Source of the DNA: Rossellomorea vietnamensis NBRC 101237 | GTDB lineage: Bacteria; Bacillota; Bacilli; Bacillales; Bacillaceae_B | NCBI RefSeq assembly: GCF_001591825.1 | Contig: NZ_BCVQ01000019.1 | Location: forward strand, 1 to 64,000 | Length of the DNA stretch: 64,000 nt | Direction of reading: 5' to 3' | Shown: positions 51,499 through 59,270 of the stretch, in pieces | Position numbering within the stretch: position 1 is the first letter of the stretch | How the letters are laid out: each line of letters opens with the position of its first letter | Made by a program: the position numbers and the translations under genes | The notes under the pieces: model-generated | What the model was told of the DNA's origin: nothing | Seen by the model: only the letters and a program-made list of their open reading frames with translations | Databases searched by the model: none

Positions 51499-52863
51499 AT
51501 GCAAACAAATCACCATGACATCACCATCATCGGTGCAGGAGTAAGCAGTATTTTTCTCGCTTATACCTTGATGAACCAAAATGAACATGTTTCCATCCAC
51601 ATGATTGATCTCGGGAAGGAACTGAGTGAACGTACATGCGGTTTAGATGAGGGAGGAATCTGTACATGTGAAGGTGTGTGCAGTAAATACATAGGGTTTG
51701 CAGGTCTTGGGAAATCCGAGGGCAAATTTAATTATACGAATGATTTTGGCGGGGAACTTGGCAGGAAAATCGGACCGCAAAACACTCTTGATTTGATGAG
51801 GGAAGTAGACAATATTCTCTGTAAATTTGGAGGTGATAGCATACACTCCTATAGTACGAAAAATGAAGGGATTTCAAGTAGAGGCAGTGAGGCGGGCTTG
51901 AAGGTTCTTTCCACGGAGGTCCGTCATTTGGGAACACTTCTTTCGAGCGAGATTTTCGAGAAGATGTATAGAGTACTGAAAACCCGTGTTACTTTCAGTT
52001 TTGAAACACGTGTCGAGACCATTTCTAAAAAGGGCGGGACCTTTCACTTAACATCGACAAGCGGTCCTTTCACCACAGAAAAATTGGTGATCGGTACGGG
52101 CATGAGTGGAAGCAAATGGCTTAAGGAACAAGCAGCATCACTTGGCCTTTTTCCGGGAAAGACGCGACTGGATATGGGAATTCGCGTAGAAATGAAAGGT
52201 GATCAGCTTCAATCCATCCTACAGGACACCTTTGAAACAAAGCTGCAAATCGAAAGGGACACATTCAGTGCCACAACTTACTGTATGAATCCACATGGGA
52301 GGATTATCCGGAAGCACCAGCATGGATTAGTGATGCCGGATGGACAAAATGCCCGTGAAGAGGATACACCGAGTGCGAACCTGAACTTCAGTTTATTTGT
52401 TCCACGTTATTTTCAATCCCATGATGAGGCAATGAAGTATGCAGGGGAGATCATAGGTGGAATCAATCAAGGACGAGGGAGGATTGTCGTACAGCGATGG
52501 GAGGACTTTAAACTCCAAAGACGTACTGAATCTTTGGAGGGGAATTTGATAGGTCCGTCCCTCAATGGGGAATGCGGAAATATGCGAGAAGAGGTCCCGG
52601 AATTGTATGGGATGGCCCTTACTGAGTTTTTAGGTTCTCTTGAAACTCTTATTGGGGAACCGATCCACCCCGATACCCTTCTGTACGGGTTGGATGCGAA
52701 ATTTCATGAACCGAAGTTACCGACGGATGAGAACTTTGAAACAGAAATATCAAATCTGTTTTTGATTGGTGATTGTTCGGGAGAAACCCATTCCCTGTCC
52801 CAGGCAGCGGCAAGCGGTGTATATTTAGGAAAATACTTCGTTAATCATTTTTCCAATAAATGA
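51499..52863 (+). CDS. FAD-dependent dehydrogenase (COG2509-like)
   Basis: 454 aa. The N-terminal dinucleotide-binding motif is DITIIGAGVSSIFLAYTL. CGLDEGGICTCEGVC and FAGLGKSEGKFNYT are typical of the COG2509 uncharacterised FAD dehydrogenases. The C-terminus has LFLIGDCSGETHSLSQAAASG. It binds FAD; the substrate is unknown. A repeat core (GGTCCGTCCCTC) lies in frame at about residue 352, encoding GPSL. ATG after AGAAAGGGG. Confidence 0.86.
   Translation: MQTNHHDITIIGAGVSSIFLAYTLMNQNEHVSIHMIDLGKELSERTCGLDEGGICTCEGVCSKYIGFAGLGKSEGKFNYTNDFGGELGRKIGPQNTLDLMREVDNILCKFGGDSIHSYSTKNEGISSRGSEAGLKVLSTEVRHLGTLLSSEIFEKMYRVLKTRVTFSFETRVETISKKGGTFHLTSTSGPFTTEKLVIGTGMSGSKWLKEQAASLGLFPGKTRLDMGIRVEMKGDQLQSILQDTFETKLQIERDTFSATTYCMNPHGRIIRKHQHGLVMPDGQNAREEDTPSANLNFSLFVPRYFQSHDEAMKYAGEIIGGINQGRGRIVVQRWEDFKLQRRTESLEGNLIGPSLNGECGNMREEVPELYGMALTEFLGSLETLIGEPIHPDTLLYGLDAKFHEPKLPTDENFETEISNLFLIGDCSGETHSLSQAAASGVYLGKYFVNHFSNK
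52551..52563 (+). repeat. GGTCCGTCCCT core inside a coding sequence
   Basis: AGGTCCGTCCCTC in the FAD gene, read as codons GGT CCG TCC CTC (GPSL). The frame is undisturbed. Confidence 0.7.
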
Positions 52864-52884
52864 TAATTTTAGAATAATTTGAAA

Positions 52885-52942
52885 CCTTTTTGTCTGTTTT
52901 TTCGTACTAGAAGATAAGAACAGACAGAAAGGATTTTTTTTT
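52885..52942 (+). terminator. Intrinsic terminator
   Basis: CCTTTTTGTCTGTT / AACAGACAGAAAGG (13 of 14 paired) with a 20 nt loop, followed by nine T. Confidence 0.8.
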
Positions 52943-53011
52943 GGTTAGGAATTGTGGAGGAAGATTTAAACTCTAGTCTTTTATTAGAATTATGAGGGGA
53001 GGAATCTTTAG

Positions 53012-53446
53012 ATGTATTACTATTATAATCTCTTGTTAACGATTATCATCCTTATCGTCGGAACTGGAGTGGCGTTTTTCATTGATCATTTCAGTAAACA
53101 ACTAGAGAAGTGGATCCCCAAAAAATTATTAACCCTTACGATCATCTTGATACTATTTACACTCATGACATCCGCTACGTTGATGATCAGTTCATTAACA
53201 GGGTTCAGGCTGATGGATACGGCATTCATTTCAAGTCTTTGCTTTTTTGCGCTGGGGTGGTTTACCAATATTTCAAAACGTGCTGGAATCAATCAGGCGT
53301 CAACGGCCGCTAAGTTCATCACGAATAACCAATTTAAGTATGACTATGAATCCGCAAGTACTTCTAATAAAAGTCCTTATTTGATTGCAAGTTTCTTGTT
53401 TCTAGTACTAAGCTGGGGGATTTCATTTTATATGGCGTATCATTAA
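53012..53446 (+). CDS. Hypothetical membrane protein
   Basis: 144 aa with four hydrophobic helices (about 5-25, 39-60, 66-86 and 124-142). A soluble linker, KFITNNQFKYDYESAST, joins the last two. ATG after GGGGAGGAA. Next gene, also a membrane protein, starts 21 bp later, so they probably form a small operon. No family recognised. Confidence 0.65.
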   Translation: MYYYYNLLLTIIILIVGTGVAFFIDHFSKQLEKWIPKKLLTLTIILILFTLMTSATLMISSLTGFRLMDTAFISSLCFFALGWFTNISKRAGINQASTAAKFITNNQFKYDYESASTSNKSPYLIASFLFLVLSWGISFYMAYH

Positions 53447-53467
53447 AGATGATGAGGAGGAAATGCG

Positions 53468-53752
53468 TTGTCTGACTGGGGAGTTTTGTTTCTCTTATTT
53501 CTGATCATTATGACCATCTTGTCCTTGACAAACATTTTGGTTATGAAGATTTCAGGTAAAAATAAAAAGAAGAGAATTTGGTCAGGAATATTCTGTATAT
53601 TGCTCACACCTGTGGTTTTTTTCTTGACCGGTTTATCTGTAAGCCCATTTGATCCATATGGATTTGGAACAGGAATGCTCATGATGATTTATGGCGCTTT
53701 TTTTGCTTTGAATGGGATAGGGATCATTGTAACTGGGTTGTTTCTGGAATAA
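53468..53752 (+). CDS. Hypothetical small membrane protein
   Basis: 94 aa, TTG start eight nt after GAGGAGG. Three hydrophobic segments separated by a Lys-rich loop (SGKNKKKRIWSG) and ending GIIVTGLFLE. Likely cotranscribed with the preceding membrane protein. No family recognised. Confidence 0.62.
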   Translation: MSDWGVLFLLFLIIMTILSLTNILVMKISGKNKKKRIWSGIFCILLTPVVFFLTGLSVSPFDPYGFGTGMLMMIYGAFFALNGIGIIVTGLFLE

Positions 53753-53874
53753 GGGAAGCGTGAGGAATAGGAAGGTTTACAAATAGATGCTCAAATAGAA
53801 ATCCCTTTAGTACTATAGAGATCAGTGATATAATTGATGAAATGAGCATGTTGAAAAGGGGAAAAAAAAGCCGT

Positions 53875-54066
53875 ATGAGATATATGAAATCACAAATGAA
53901 ACTGTTAGTCAGGGACAATAAAGAATTACAAGGAAGATTGAAAGTATTGATGGAAGAAATGAATTTAGAGAGAACATTTGCCCTCAAAGCCCTGTATCAT
54001 TCAGAAGTAGCGGATGGCGGGAAATTTCAGGCTGCGTATCAGGCACTGGACTTACCAAAGGAGTAA
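53875..54066 (+). CDS. Small hypothetical coiled-coil-like protein
   Basis: 63 aa from ATG 53875 (MRYMKSQMKLLVRD). ATG 53842 is earlier but would sit beside a -10-like TATAAT (53829-53834). AAAAGGGGA precedes the chosen start, though somewhat far. The protein is highly charged and helical. No family recognised; moderate doubt that it is a gene. Confidence 0.45.
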   Translation: MRYMKSQMKLLVRDNKELQGRLKVLMEEMNLERTFALKALYHSEVADGGKFQAAYQALDLPKE

Positions 54067-54135
54067 GTCTTTTTTTGTGTTAAATGGTTCCTTGCATGTA
54101 CCTTTGATCAAACATATTTTGAGAGGGTGTTCATT

Positions 54136-54918
54136 TTGAAATTTGTATTTGACTTAGATGGGACGATTTGCTTTAAAGGGAAGCCGATTTCAACAAGAAT
54201 CGTCCAATGTTTACTTGAGTTGAAATCGGATGGCCACGAAGTATTGTTTGCATCTGCCAGACCGATTCGTGATATGCTCCCTGTACTGGATGCACGATTG
54301 CATTCCTTTCCTTTAATTGGTGGGAACGGTTCTCTTCTTTATCATAAAGGTGAAGTGATTCATTCAACTTCTTTTCATGAAAAAGACCTTAAAAAAATTT
54401 ATGGCCTTATCGAGCAATATAAGTCAACCTATTTGATCGATAGCGAGTGGGATTACGCATATACAGGTCCTCTCGACCATCCAATCCTCGATTTCCTTGA
54501 TCCCGACAATCTTGCCCAGAGGCATCCAGTCGCTTCACTGACTTCTATTGTGAAGATATTGTTGTTATCAGCATCTAACTTTCAAGAATTAATACATGAA
54601 TTGCAAGACTTGGATATCGTCGTAAATATCCATACAAATGAAAACGTAGTGGATATCAGCCCTTCCAATATTCATAAATGGAGCGCGCTTTCGGAATTTG
54701 GAGTGGATGAAGGAGATTTTATTGCATTTGGTAATGATGCTAATGACATCAATATGTTCCAAAAAGCAAAACATTCTGTCATGATAGGGTACCATGAAGG
54801 ACTTTCGAGCTTTGCCGATGAACAAATCCCTCTTACGGGTGATTATGAAGAGGAAATCATTAGGAAGTTGAGGGAATTGACATTCGTATATAATGACATT
54901 ACTATAGGAACGAAGTAA
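54136..54918 (+). CDS. HAD-IIB (Cof-type) phosphatase
   Basis: 260 aa from TTG 54136, eight nt after GAGAGGG. Motif I FDLDGTICF, motif II ASARPIRDM (about residue 40), motif III Lys in SNIHKWSAL, motif IV GNDANDINMF. Cap domain inserted mid-protein as in Cof/YbiV-type sugar-phosphate phosphatases. Cytosolic. Confidence 0.88.
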   Translation: MKFVFDLDGTICFKGKPISTRIVQCLLELKSDGHEVLFASARPIRDMLPVLDARLHSFPLIGGNGSLLYHKGEVIHSTSFHEKDLKKIYGLIEQYKSTYLIDSEWDYAYTGPLDHPILDFLDPDNLAQRHPVASLTSIVKILLLSASNFQELIHELQDLDIVVNIHTNENVVDISPSNIHKWSALSEFGVDEGDFIAFGNDANDINMFQKAKHSVMIGYHEGLSSFADEQIPLTGDYEEEIIRKLRELTFVYNDITIGTK

Positions 54919-54956
54919 GCTGGCTCAGGAGAAATCCTTTTAGCCGGCTTTTATTA
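54918..54956 (+). terminator. Probable intrinsic terminator
   Basis: AGCTGGCT / AGCCGGCT imperfect stem followed by TTTTATT, just after the HAD stop. Confidence 0.6.
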
Positions 54957-54973
54957 CGTCGGAAACCAAATGA

Positions 54974-55033
54974 TTGACTATCAGGATGAAATATATTATA
55001 TTAATTGACGGGTCAACAATTGACCTATCAATT
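54974..55033 (+). promoter_or_regulatory. Sigma-A promoter with downstream MarR palindromic operator
   Basis: TTGACT (54974-54979), 17 bp spacer, TATATT (54997-55002). The palindrome at 55003-55033 has outer AATTGA/TCAATT and inner GGTCAA/TTGACC arms around CAA, with 2 bp unpaired between. It starts at the -10 edge and covers the likely transcription start. Confidence 0.8.
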
Positions 55034-55054
55034 ATATACAAGGAGGAGGATGCT

Positions 55055-55489
55055 TTGTCCAACTCGTGCCGTGAAGAAGAGAAAATCATTGTTCAACTCA
55101 ATGATATATATAAGCAAATGAGTCCGAAATTCGAGCGTTGTACAGGGATCAGTCAATCTCGCCTGGACCTGCTGCACAGACTGTTTGAAGTGGAAGAAAT
55201 CAGTCAGACCGCACTTCAGCGTGAAGTGAATATAGACAGTGCCGCCGTGACCAGGCACCTGAAACAGCTTGAAGGAAAAGGAATGGTTTCCCGTCGTAAG
55301 AATCCTGCGGATAACCGTTTTACTTATGTTCGACTGACAGAAGAAGGAAGAATGAAGATTGAAGCTTACAGGGAAGAGAAAGAGATTTTCATCTCTAAAG
55401 TCTTCAAGACCTTCACTGAAGAAGAACGTTCGATTTTATCTGGAATGCTGAACAGAATTCAGGATAATGTCCAAGACATCGAATACTAA
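55055..55489 (+). CDS. MarR-family regulator
   Basis: 144 aa from TTG 55055, after AGGAGGAGG; the frame upstream contains the operator and is not coding. Winged helix: ISQTALQREVNIDSAAVTRHLKQLE, with wing RRKNPADNRFTYVRLTEEG (residues about 50-105). Two cysteines (Cys5 and Cys29) may allow redox or quinone sensing, as in OhrR/YodB-type regulators. It heads the nitroreductase-monooxygenase operon and probably represses itself through the palindrome upstream. Confidence 0.87.
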   Translation: MSNSCREEEKIIVQLNDIYKQMSPKFERCTGISQSRLDLLHRLFEVEEISQTALQREVNIDSAAVTRHLKQLEGKGMVSRRKNPADNRFTYVRLTEEGRMKIEAYREEKEIFISKVFKTFTEEERSILSGMLNRIQDNVQDIEY

Positions 55490-55516
55490 ATAAAAACACA
55501 TAAAGGAGAATGCATC

Positions 55517-56152
55517 ATGAATACAACAAAAATCAATGATTTCAATGAAATTATCACAGGTCGTCGTTCCATCCGAAACTATGACCCATCCGTAAAAATC
55601 AGCAAAGAAGAAATGACAGAAATTCTTACAGAGGCAACACTTGCACCGTCTTCTGTTAATCTGCAACCTTGGCGTTTTGTTGTCATCGACAGTGCAGAAG
55701 GAAAAGAAACGCTTGCACCACTTGCCAAATTCAATCAAAACCAGGTGAAAACATCTTCTGCAGTCATCGCAGTATTTGTTGATATGAACAGCCTTGATTA
55801 TGCAGATGAAATTTACAACAAAGCGGTCGAAGAAGGATATATGCCTGCAGAAGTAAGGGACAGACAGCTGCCAGCCATTAAAGGTTTACTTGAAACGATG
55901 CCTCAAGATCAGTTCAGGGAAATGAACCTTATTGATGCAGGATTAGTATCCATGCAATTGATGCTTGCTGCACGTGCCCACGGATATGATACCAATCCGA
56001 TAGGTGGATATGAAAAAGATCAAATTGCCGAAGCATATGGCATGGACAAAGAACGTTATTACCCGGTCATGTTGATTTCCATCGGGAAAGCTGCCGATGC
56101 GGGATACAAATCAGTCAGATTACCAATCGAATCCATTGCGGAATGGAAATAA
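55517..56152 (+). CDS. Nitroreductase family protein (YodC/MhqN-like)
   Basis: 211 aa FMN-binding fold. RRSIRNYDPSVKI near the N-terminus, LAPSSVNLQPWRFVV (flavin contact) and a C-terminal ISIGKAADAGYKS. Uses NAD(P)H to reduce quinones or nitro compounds. ATG after AAAGGAG. Second gene of the MarR operon. Confidence 0.89.
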   Translation: MNTTKINDFNEIITGRRSIRNYDPSVKISKEEMTEILTEATLAPSSVNLQPWRFVVIDSAEGKETLAPLAKFNQNQVKTSSAVIAVFVDMNSLDYADEIYNKAVEEGYMPAEVRDRQLPAIKGLLETMPQDQFREMNLIDAGLVSMQLMLAARAHGYDTNPIGGYEKDQIAEAYGMDKERYYPVMLISIGKAADAGYKSVRLPIESIAEWK

Positions 56153-56171
56153 ATCAACGAGGAGAATAGAC

Positions 56172-56468
56172 ATGATTATTATACATGCAGAATTTCAGAT
56201 CAACCCAGTGAAAGAACAGGCATTTTTAGAAGAGATCCGCCCTCTGGTAGCTTCATCCAGAGCGGAGGAAGGCAATATTTCTTATGATTTAATGAAGGAT
56301 ACGGAGAGAGAAAGTGTATATACGATGGTAGAGGTTTGGAAAGATCCATCTGCTGTCGAGAGCCATAATTCCAGCGAACATTTCACTTCATTCGTTGGAA
56401 GGGCACCTGAGTATTTAGCGGCTCCGTTAGACGTGAAGATTTATGAGGGAACTAAAGTAGAAAAATAA
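56172..56468 (+). CDS. Antibiotic-biosynthesis-type monooxygenase (quinol monooxygenase-like)
   Basis: 98 aa from ATG 56172, after GAGGAGAA. ABM dimeric alpha/beta barrel with ISYDLMKDTE and EVWKDPSAVESHNSSEHF. Relatives such as YgiN oxidise quinols. It complements the nitroreductase in handling quinones. Third gene of the MarR operon, 19 bp after the second. Confidence 0.85.
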   Translation: MIIIHAEFQINPVKEQAFLEEIRPLVASSRAEEGNISYDLMKDTERESVYTMVEVWKDPSAVESHNSSEHFTSFVGRAPEYLAAPLDVKIYEGTKVEK

Positions 56469-56477
56469 TGGTTTGAG

Positions 56478-56508
56478 AAGCACCCGGCATGAGCTGGGTG
56501 CTTTTATT
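56478..56508 (+). terminator. Intrinsic terminator
   Basis: AAGCACCCGGC / GCTGGGTGCTT stem with one wobble, then TTTATT. Lies between convergent operon and RNase J gene. Confidence 0.78.
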
Positions 56509-56519
56509 ATGCACCTTTA

Positions 56520-58193
56520 CTAAATCTCAATAATGATCGGCAGTAGTACAGGCTTTCTTCTTAACTGCTTGAATAAAAATTGACCAACGTCTTTTTTGAT
56601 TGCTTGTTTCATTTCTTTCCAATCCCGAATATTCGCTTCAGTCAATTCATCTACTACTTTTTTGACTAAAAGGTTAATATCTTTAAGAAGATCTTCTGAA
56701 TCACGAACAAACACAAATCCCCTTGAAATCGTATCTGGACCGGAGATAATGGTATGATCAGATTTACTGAGGGTTACGACGATTATCAGCATCCCATCTT
56801 CTGAAAGCTGCTTGCGATCGCGCAGGACAATTGAGCCGATATCTCCAACACTCAAGCCGTCCACATAGGTATCACCCGCTTGATGAGATCGGGTTTGACG
56901 AGCGATGGAATTCTTAATATCAACGGCTTCCCCGTTTTTGATGATAAATGTATTCCCATTCTCCACGCCCACCGATTCAGCAAGTAAACGATGATGGTGG
57001 AGCATTCGATATTCCCCGTGAATGGGGATAAAGTAAGTTGGTTTCATCAGTGTCAGCATGAGCTTTAAATCTTCCTGATAACCATGACCGGAAACATGCA
57101 TCCCTGTTGAGCTTCCACTCCCATAAACAACGTGGGCACCGAGTTGAAAGAGGTTATCAATGATGCGGGAGACTTCTTTCTCGTTACCGGGTATGGGTGA
57201 AGCTGCAAGGATGACCGTATCACCGGGATAGATGGATACTCCACGGAAGTTTCCAGTCGATAATCGGCCGAGGGCAGCCATGGCTTCCCCTTGACTCCCT
57301 GTACATAAAATGGCTACTTTTTCTGGAGGTAACGCATCGATTTCACCTGCATCAATCAGCATGCCCTCAGGAACCGTCAAATACCCCCGATCCATTGCAA
57401 CAGATACTACATTAATCATGCTTCGACCTAATAATGCCAGCTTCCGATTCGTCTTGATGGAAGAGTCCACCACTTGCTGTACACGATTCACATTGGAAGC
57501 GAAAGTGGAAACGAAGATCTTGCCACGCGCTTTAAAGAATGCTTCATCCATATGGTTACCTACCATATGTTCTGATGGTGTAAACCCGCTCCGTTCTGCA
57601 TTCGTACTTTCAGAAAGCAGTACCAGAACACCTTCATCTCCAATCCGTGCCATTTTATGAATATCTGCATATTGGTGATTGGCAGGAGTTAGATCAAATT
57701 TAAAGTCTCCTGTATGAACGACCTTTCCTTCCGGCGTATGAAAGACAATACCCAGACAATCGGGTATGCTGTGACTGACCTTGAAGAAAGATACATCGAT
57801 GGATCCCAAATTGATTGAACTCTCAGCATCAATCGTTAAAAGTTTTGTATCCCGGACGAGCTTATGCTCTTCTAACTTTAATTGGATTAATCCCAGTGTG
57901 AAATGAGTAGCATAAATAGGGATGTTGATTTTTTTGAGAAGGTAGGGAATCCCTCCAATATGATCCTCATGCCCATGCGTGACAATGAGACCCCGAATTT
58001 TGTCTTTGTTTTTCTCAAGATAGGAAACGTCGGGAATGATTAAATCGATTCCTAAGAGACTCTCATCGGGGAACTTACCCCCGCAGTCAATGATGACGAT
58101 ATCATCACCATATTTCACTACATACATGTTTTTTCCGATTTCATTCAATCCACCCAGTGCAAAAATAGTCAAACCCTGTTCATTTGTTTCCAA
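56520..58193 (-). CDS. Ribonuclease J family protein
   Basis: 557 aa from TTG 58193, seven nt after GGAGGG (an in-frame TTG 15 bp upstream overlaps that site). MBL/beta-CASP fold: VTHGHEDHIGG (about residue 80), HTGDFKFD, CTGSQGE, HVSGHGY, IPIHGEYRM. The C-terminal domain ends RRKPVLLPIIIE. It carries endo- and 5'-exoribonuclease activity in mRNA turnover. B. subtilis has two paralogs; this is a family member of unclear orthology. No essential motif is missing. Confidence 0.9.
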   Translation of the reverse strand: METNEQGLTIFALGGLNEIGKNMYVVKYGDDIVIIDCGGKFPDESLLGIDLIIPDVSYLEKNKDKIRGLIVTHGHEDHIGGIPYLLKKINIPIYATHFTLGLIQLKLEEHKLVRDTKLLTIDAESSINLGSIDVSFFKVSHSIPDCLGIVFHTPEGKVVHTGDFKFDLTPANHQYADIHKMARIGDEGVLVLLSESTNAERSGFTPSEHMVGNHMDEAFFKARGKIFVSTFASNVNRVQQVVDSSIKTNRKLALLGRSMINVVSVAMDRGYLTVPEGMLIDAGEIDALPPEKVAILCTGSQGEAMAALGRLSTGNFRGVSIYPGDTVILAASPIPGNEKEVSRIIDNLFQLGAHVVYGSGSSTGMHVSGHGYQEDLKLMLTLMKPTYFIPIHGEYRMLHHHRLLAESVGVENGNTFIIKNGEAVDIKNSIARQTRSHQAGDTYVDGLSVGDIGSIVLRDRKQLSEDGMLIIVVTLSKSDHTIISGPDTISRGFVFVRDSEDLLKDINLLVKKVVDELTEANIRDWKEMKQAIKKDVGQFLFKQLRRKPVLLPIIIEI

Positions 58194-58363
58194 GAAAGAA
58201 CCCTCCAAGACAAGTTTTTCTTACTATTCCCGAATGTGTTTATTTCATTTATTAAACTTAACTGCCTGTGATTTTTACATTTTTTGTACGTTATTAAATA
58301 TCCAATAATGGAAAATTATGCTATGATAACAGGGGTGTTTTTTTATAAGGAGTGAAGAGGGTC

Positions 58364-59017
58364 ATGTCAACCAATACTTGGACACAAGTCGATCAATATT
58401 ATGCTAGTAAACTACAAAAATCGGATTCCATTATGGAGTCTGTTTTGAAAGAAAATAGTGAAGCCGGACTTCCTGCAATCGATGTCTCTCCGAATCAGGG
58501 GAAGTTCCTTTCCTTACTTGCCCAGCTTAAAGGAGCAAAAAGCATTCTTGAAATAGGGACCCTGGGTGGGTACAGCACGATTTGGCTAGCAAGGGCACTG
58601 CCGGAAGATGGACGTCTGGTCACCCTTGAGTTCAGTGAAAAGCATGCAAGGGTTGCTGCACGAAATATTCGCTATGCAGGGGTAGAAGACAAGGTGGAAA
58701 TCAAAGTGGGTGCGGCACTTGATACCCTGCCGACTCTCAAAGGTCCATTTGATTTCATTTTCATAGACGCCGATAAACAAAACAATGCCAATTATTTAAA
58801 GTGGGCACTCCAACTGGCCCAGCCTGGGGCGGTCATCATTACGGATAATGTGGTTCGTGGCGGAAGGGTGATTGACGAAAACAGTGAAGATGAAAGCGTT
58901 CAGGGTGTCAGGTCATTTGCCGAGATGTTGTCTAGAGAAGACAGGATCGATTCAACAGTCGTTCAAACAGTCGGCTCGAAGGGGTACGATGGGTTTGTAA
59001 TGGGAATTGTAAAATAA
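58364..59017 (+). CDS. SAM-dependent O-methyltransferase (COMT type)
   Basis: 217 aa from ATG 58364; GAGGG sits 2-3 nt and AAGGAG 10 nt upstream. Motifs: ILEIGTLGGYSTIWLA (about residue 62), VTLEFSEKHARVAA, FIFIDADKQNNANYL and ITDNVVRGG. Metal-dependent catechol-O-methyltransferase-like fold. Catechol or small phenolic substrates are typical, which could tie in with the quinone genes here (inference). Confidence 0.88.
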   Translation: MSTNTWTQVDQYYASKLQKSDSIMESVLKENSEAGLPAIDVSPNQGKFLSLLAQLKGAKSILEIGTLGGYSTIWLARALPEDGRLVTLEFSEKHARVAARNIRYAGVEDKVEIKVGAALDTLPTLKGPFDFIFIDADKQNNANYLKWALQLAQPGAVIITDNVVRGGRVIDENSEDESVQGVRSFAEMLSREDRIDSTVVQTVGSKGYDGFVMGIVK

Positions 59018-59030
59018 AAGAAGGATTCTA

Positions 59031-59059
59031 TTGTAATGAACTACTTTTTTATGTAAAAT
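59031..59059 (+). promoter_or_regulatory. Sigma-A promoter of the tyrS T-box transcript
   Basis: TTGTAA (59031-59036), 17 bp spacer, TAAAAT (59054-59059) with TATG just upstream resembling an extended -10. Confidence 0.65.
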
Positions 59060-59094
59060 AAATGAAAATTCTAAATCATACATGTCATGATAGG

Positions 59095-59269
59095 AATCAG
59101 TAGTGACTTATCTCCCTGTCTTAGAGAGCTGATGCTTGGTGGAAATCAGCACACAGATAAGCACGAATTACCTCCTTGAACATTCTTTGTGAACACAAAA
59201 GTAGCAGAGAACGGCCGGTCCGTTATCCGAATCGAGTGGAAGAGAGATCTTCAATGAGGGTGGTACCGC
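59095..59269 (+). ncRNA. T-box leader (tRNA-Tyr sensing), truncated at its 3' end
   Basis: Stem I: CTTATCT and AGATAAG strands, GAGAGCTGATGC, and the specifier TAC at 59169-59171 (GAATTACCTCC). The T-box motif GAGGGTGGTACCGC is at 59256-59269. No terminator hairpin follows: the next bases are already tyrS coding sequence. The regulatory switch is therefore lost. Confidence 0.88.
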
Positions 59270-59270
59270 T

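Noticed and set aside
51901-51930. GGAGGTCCGTCA near 51916, similar to the repeat
   Set aside because: Only the first eight bases of the core match (GGTCCGTC); it lacks CCT and lies in coding sequence, so it was not counted.
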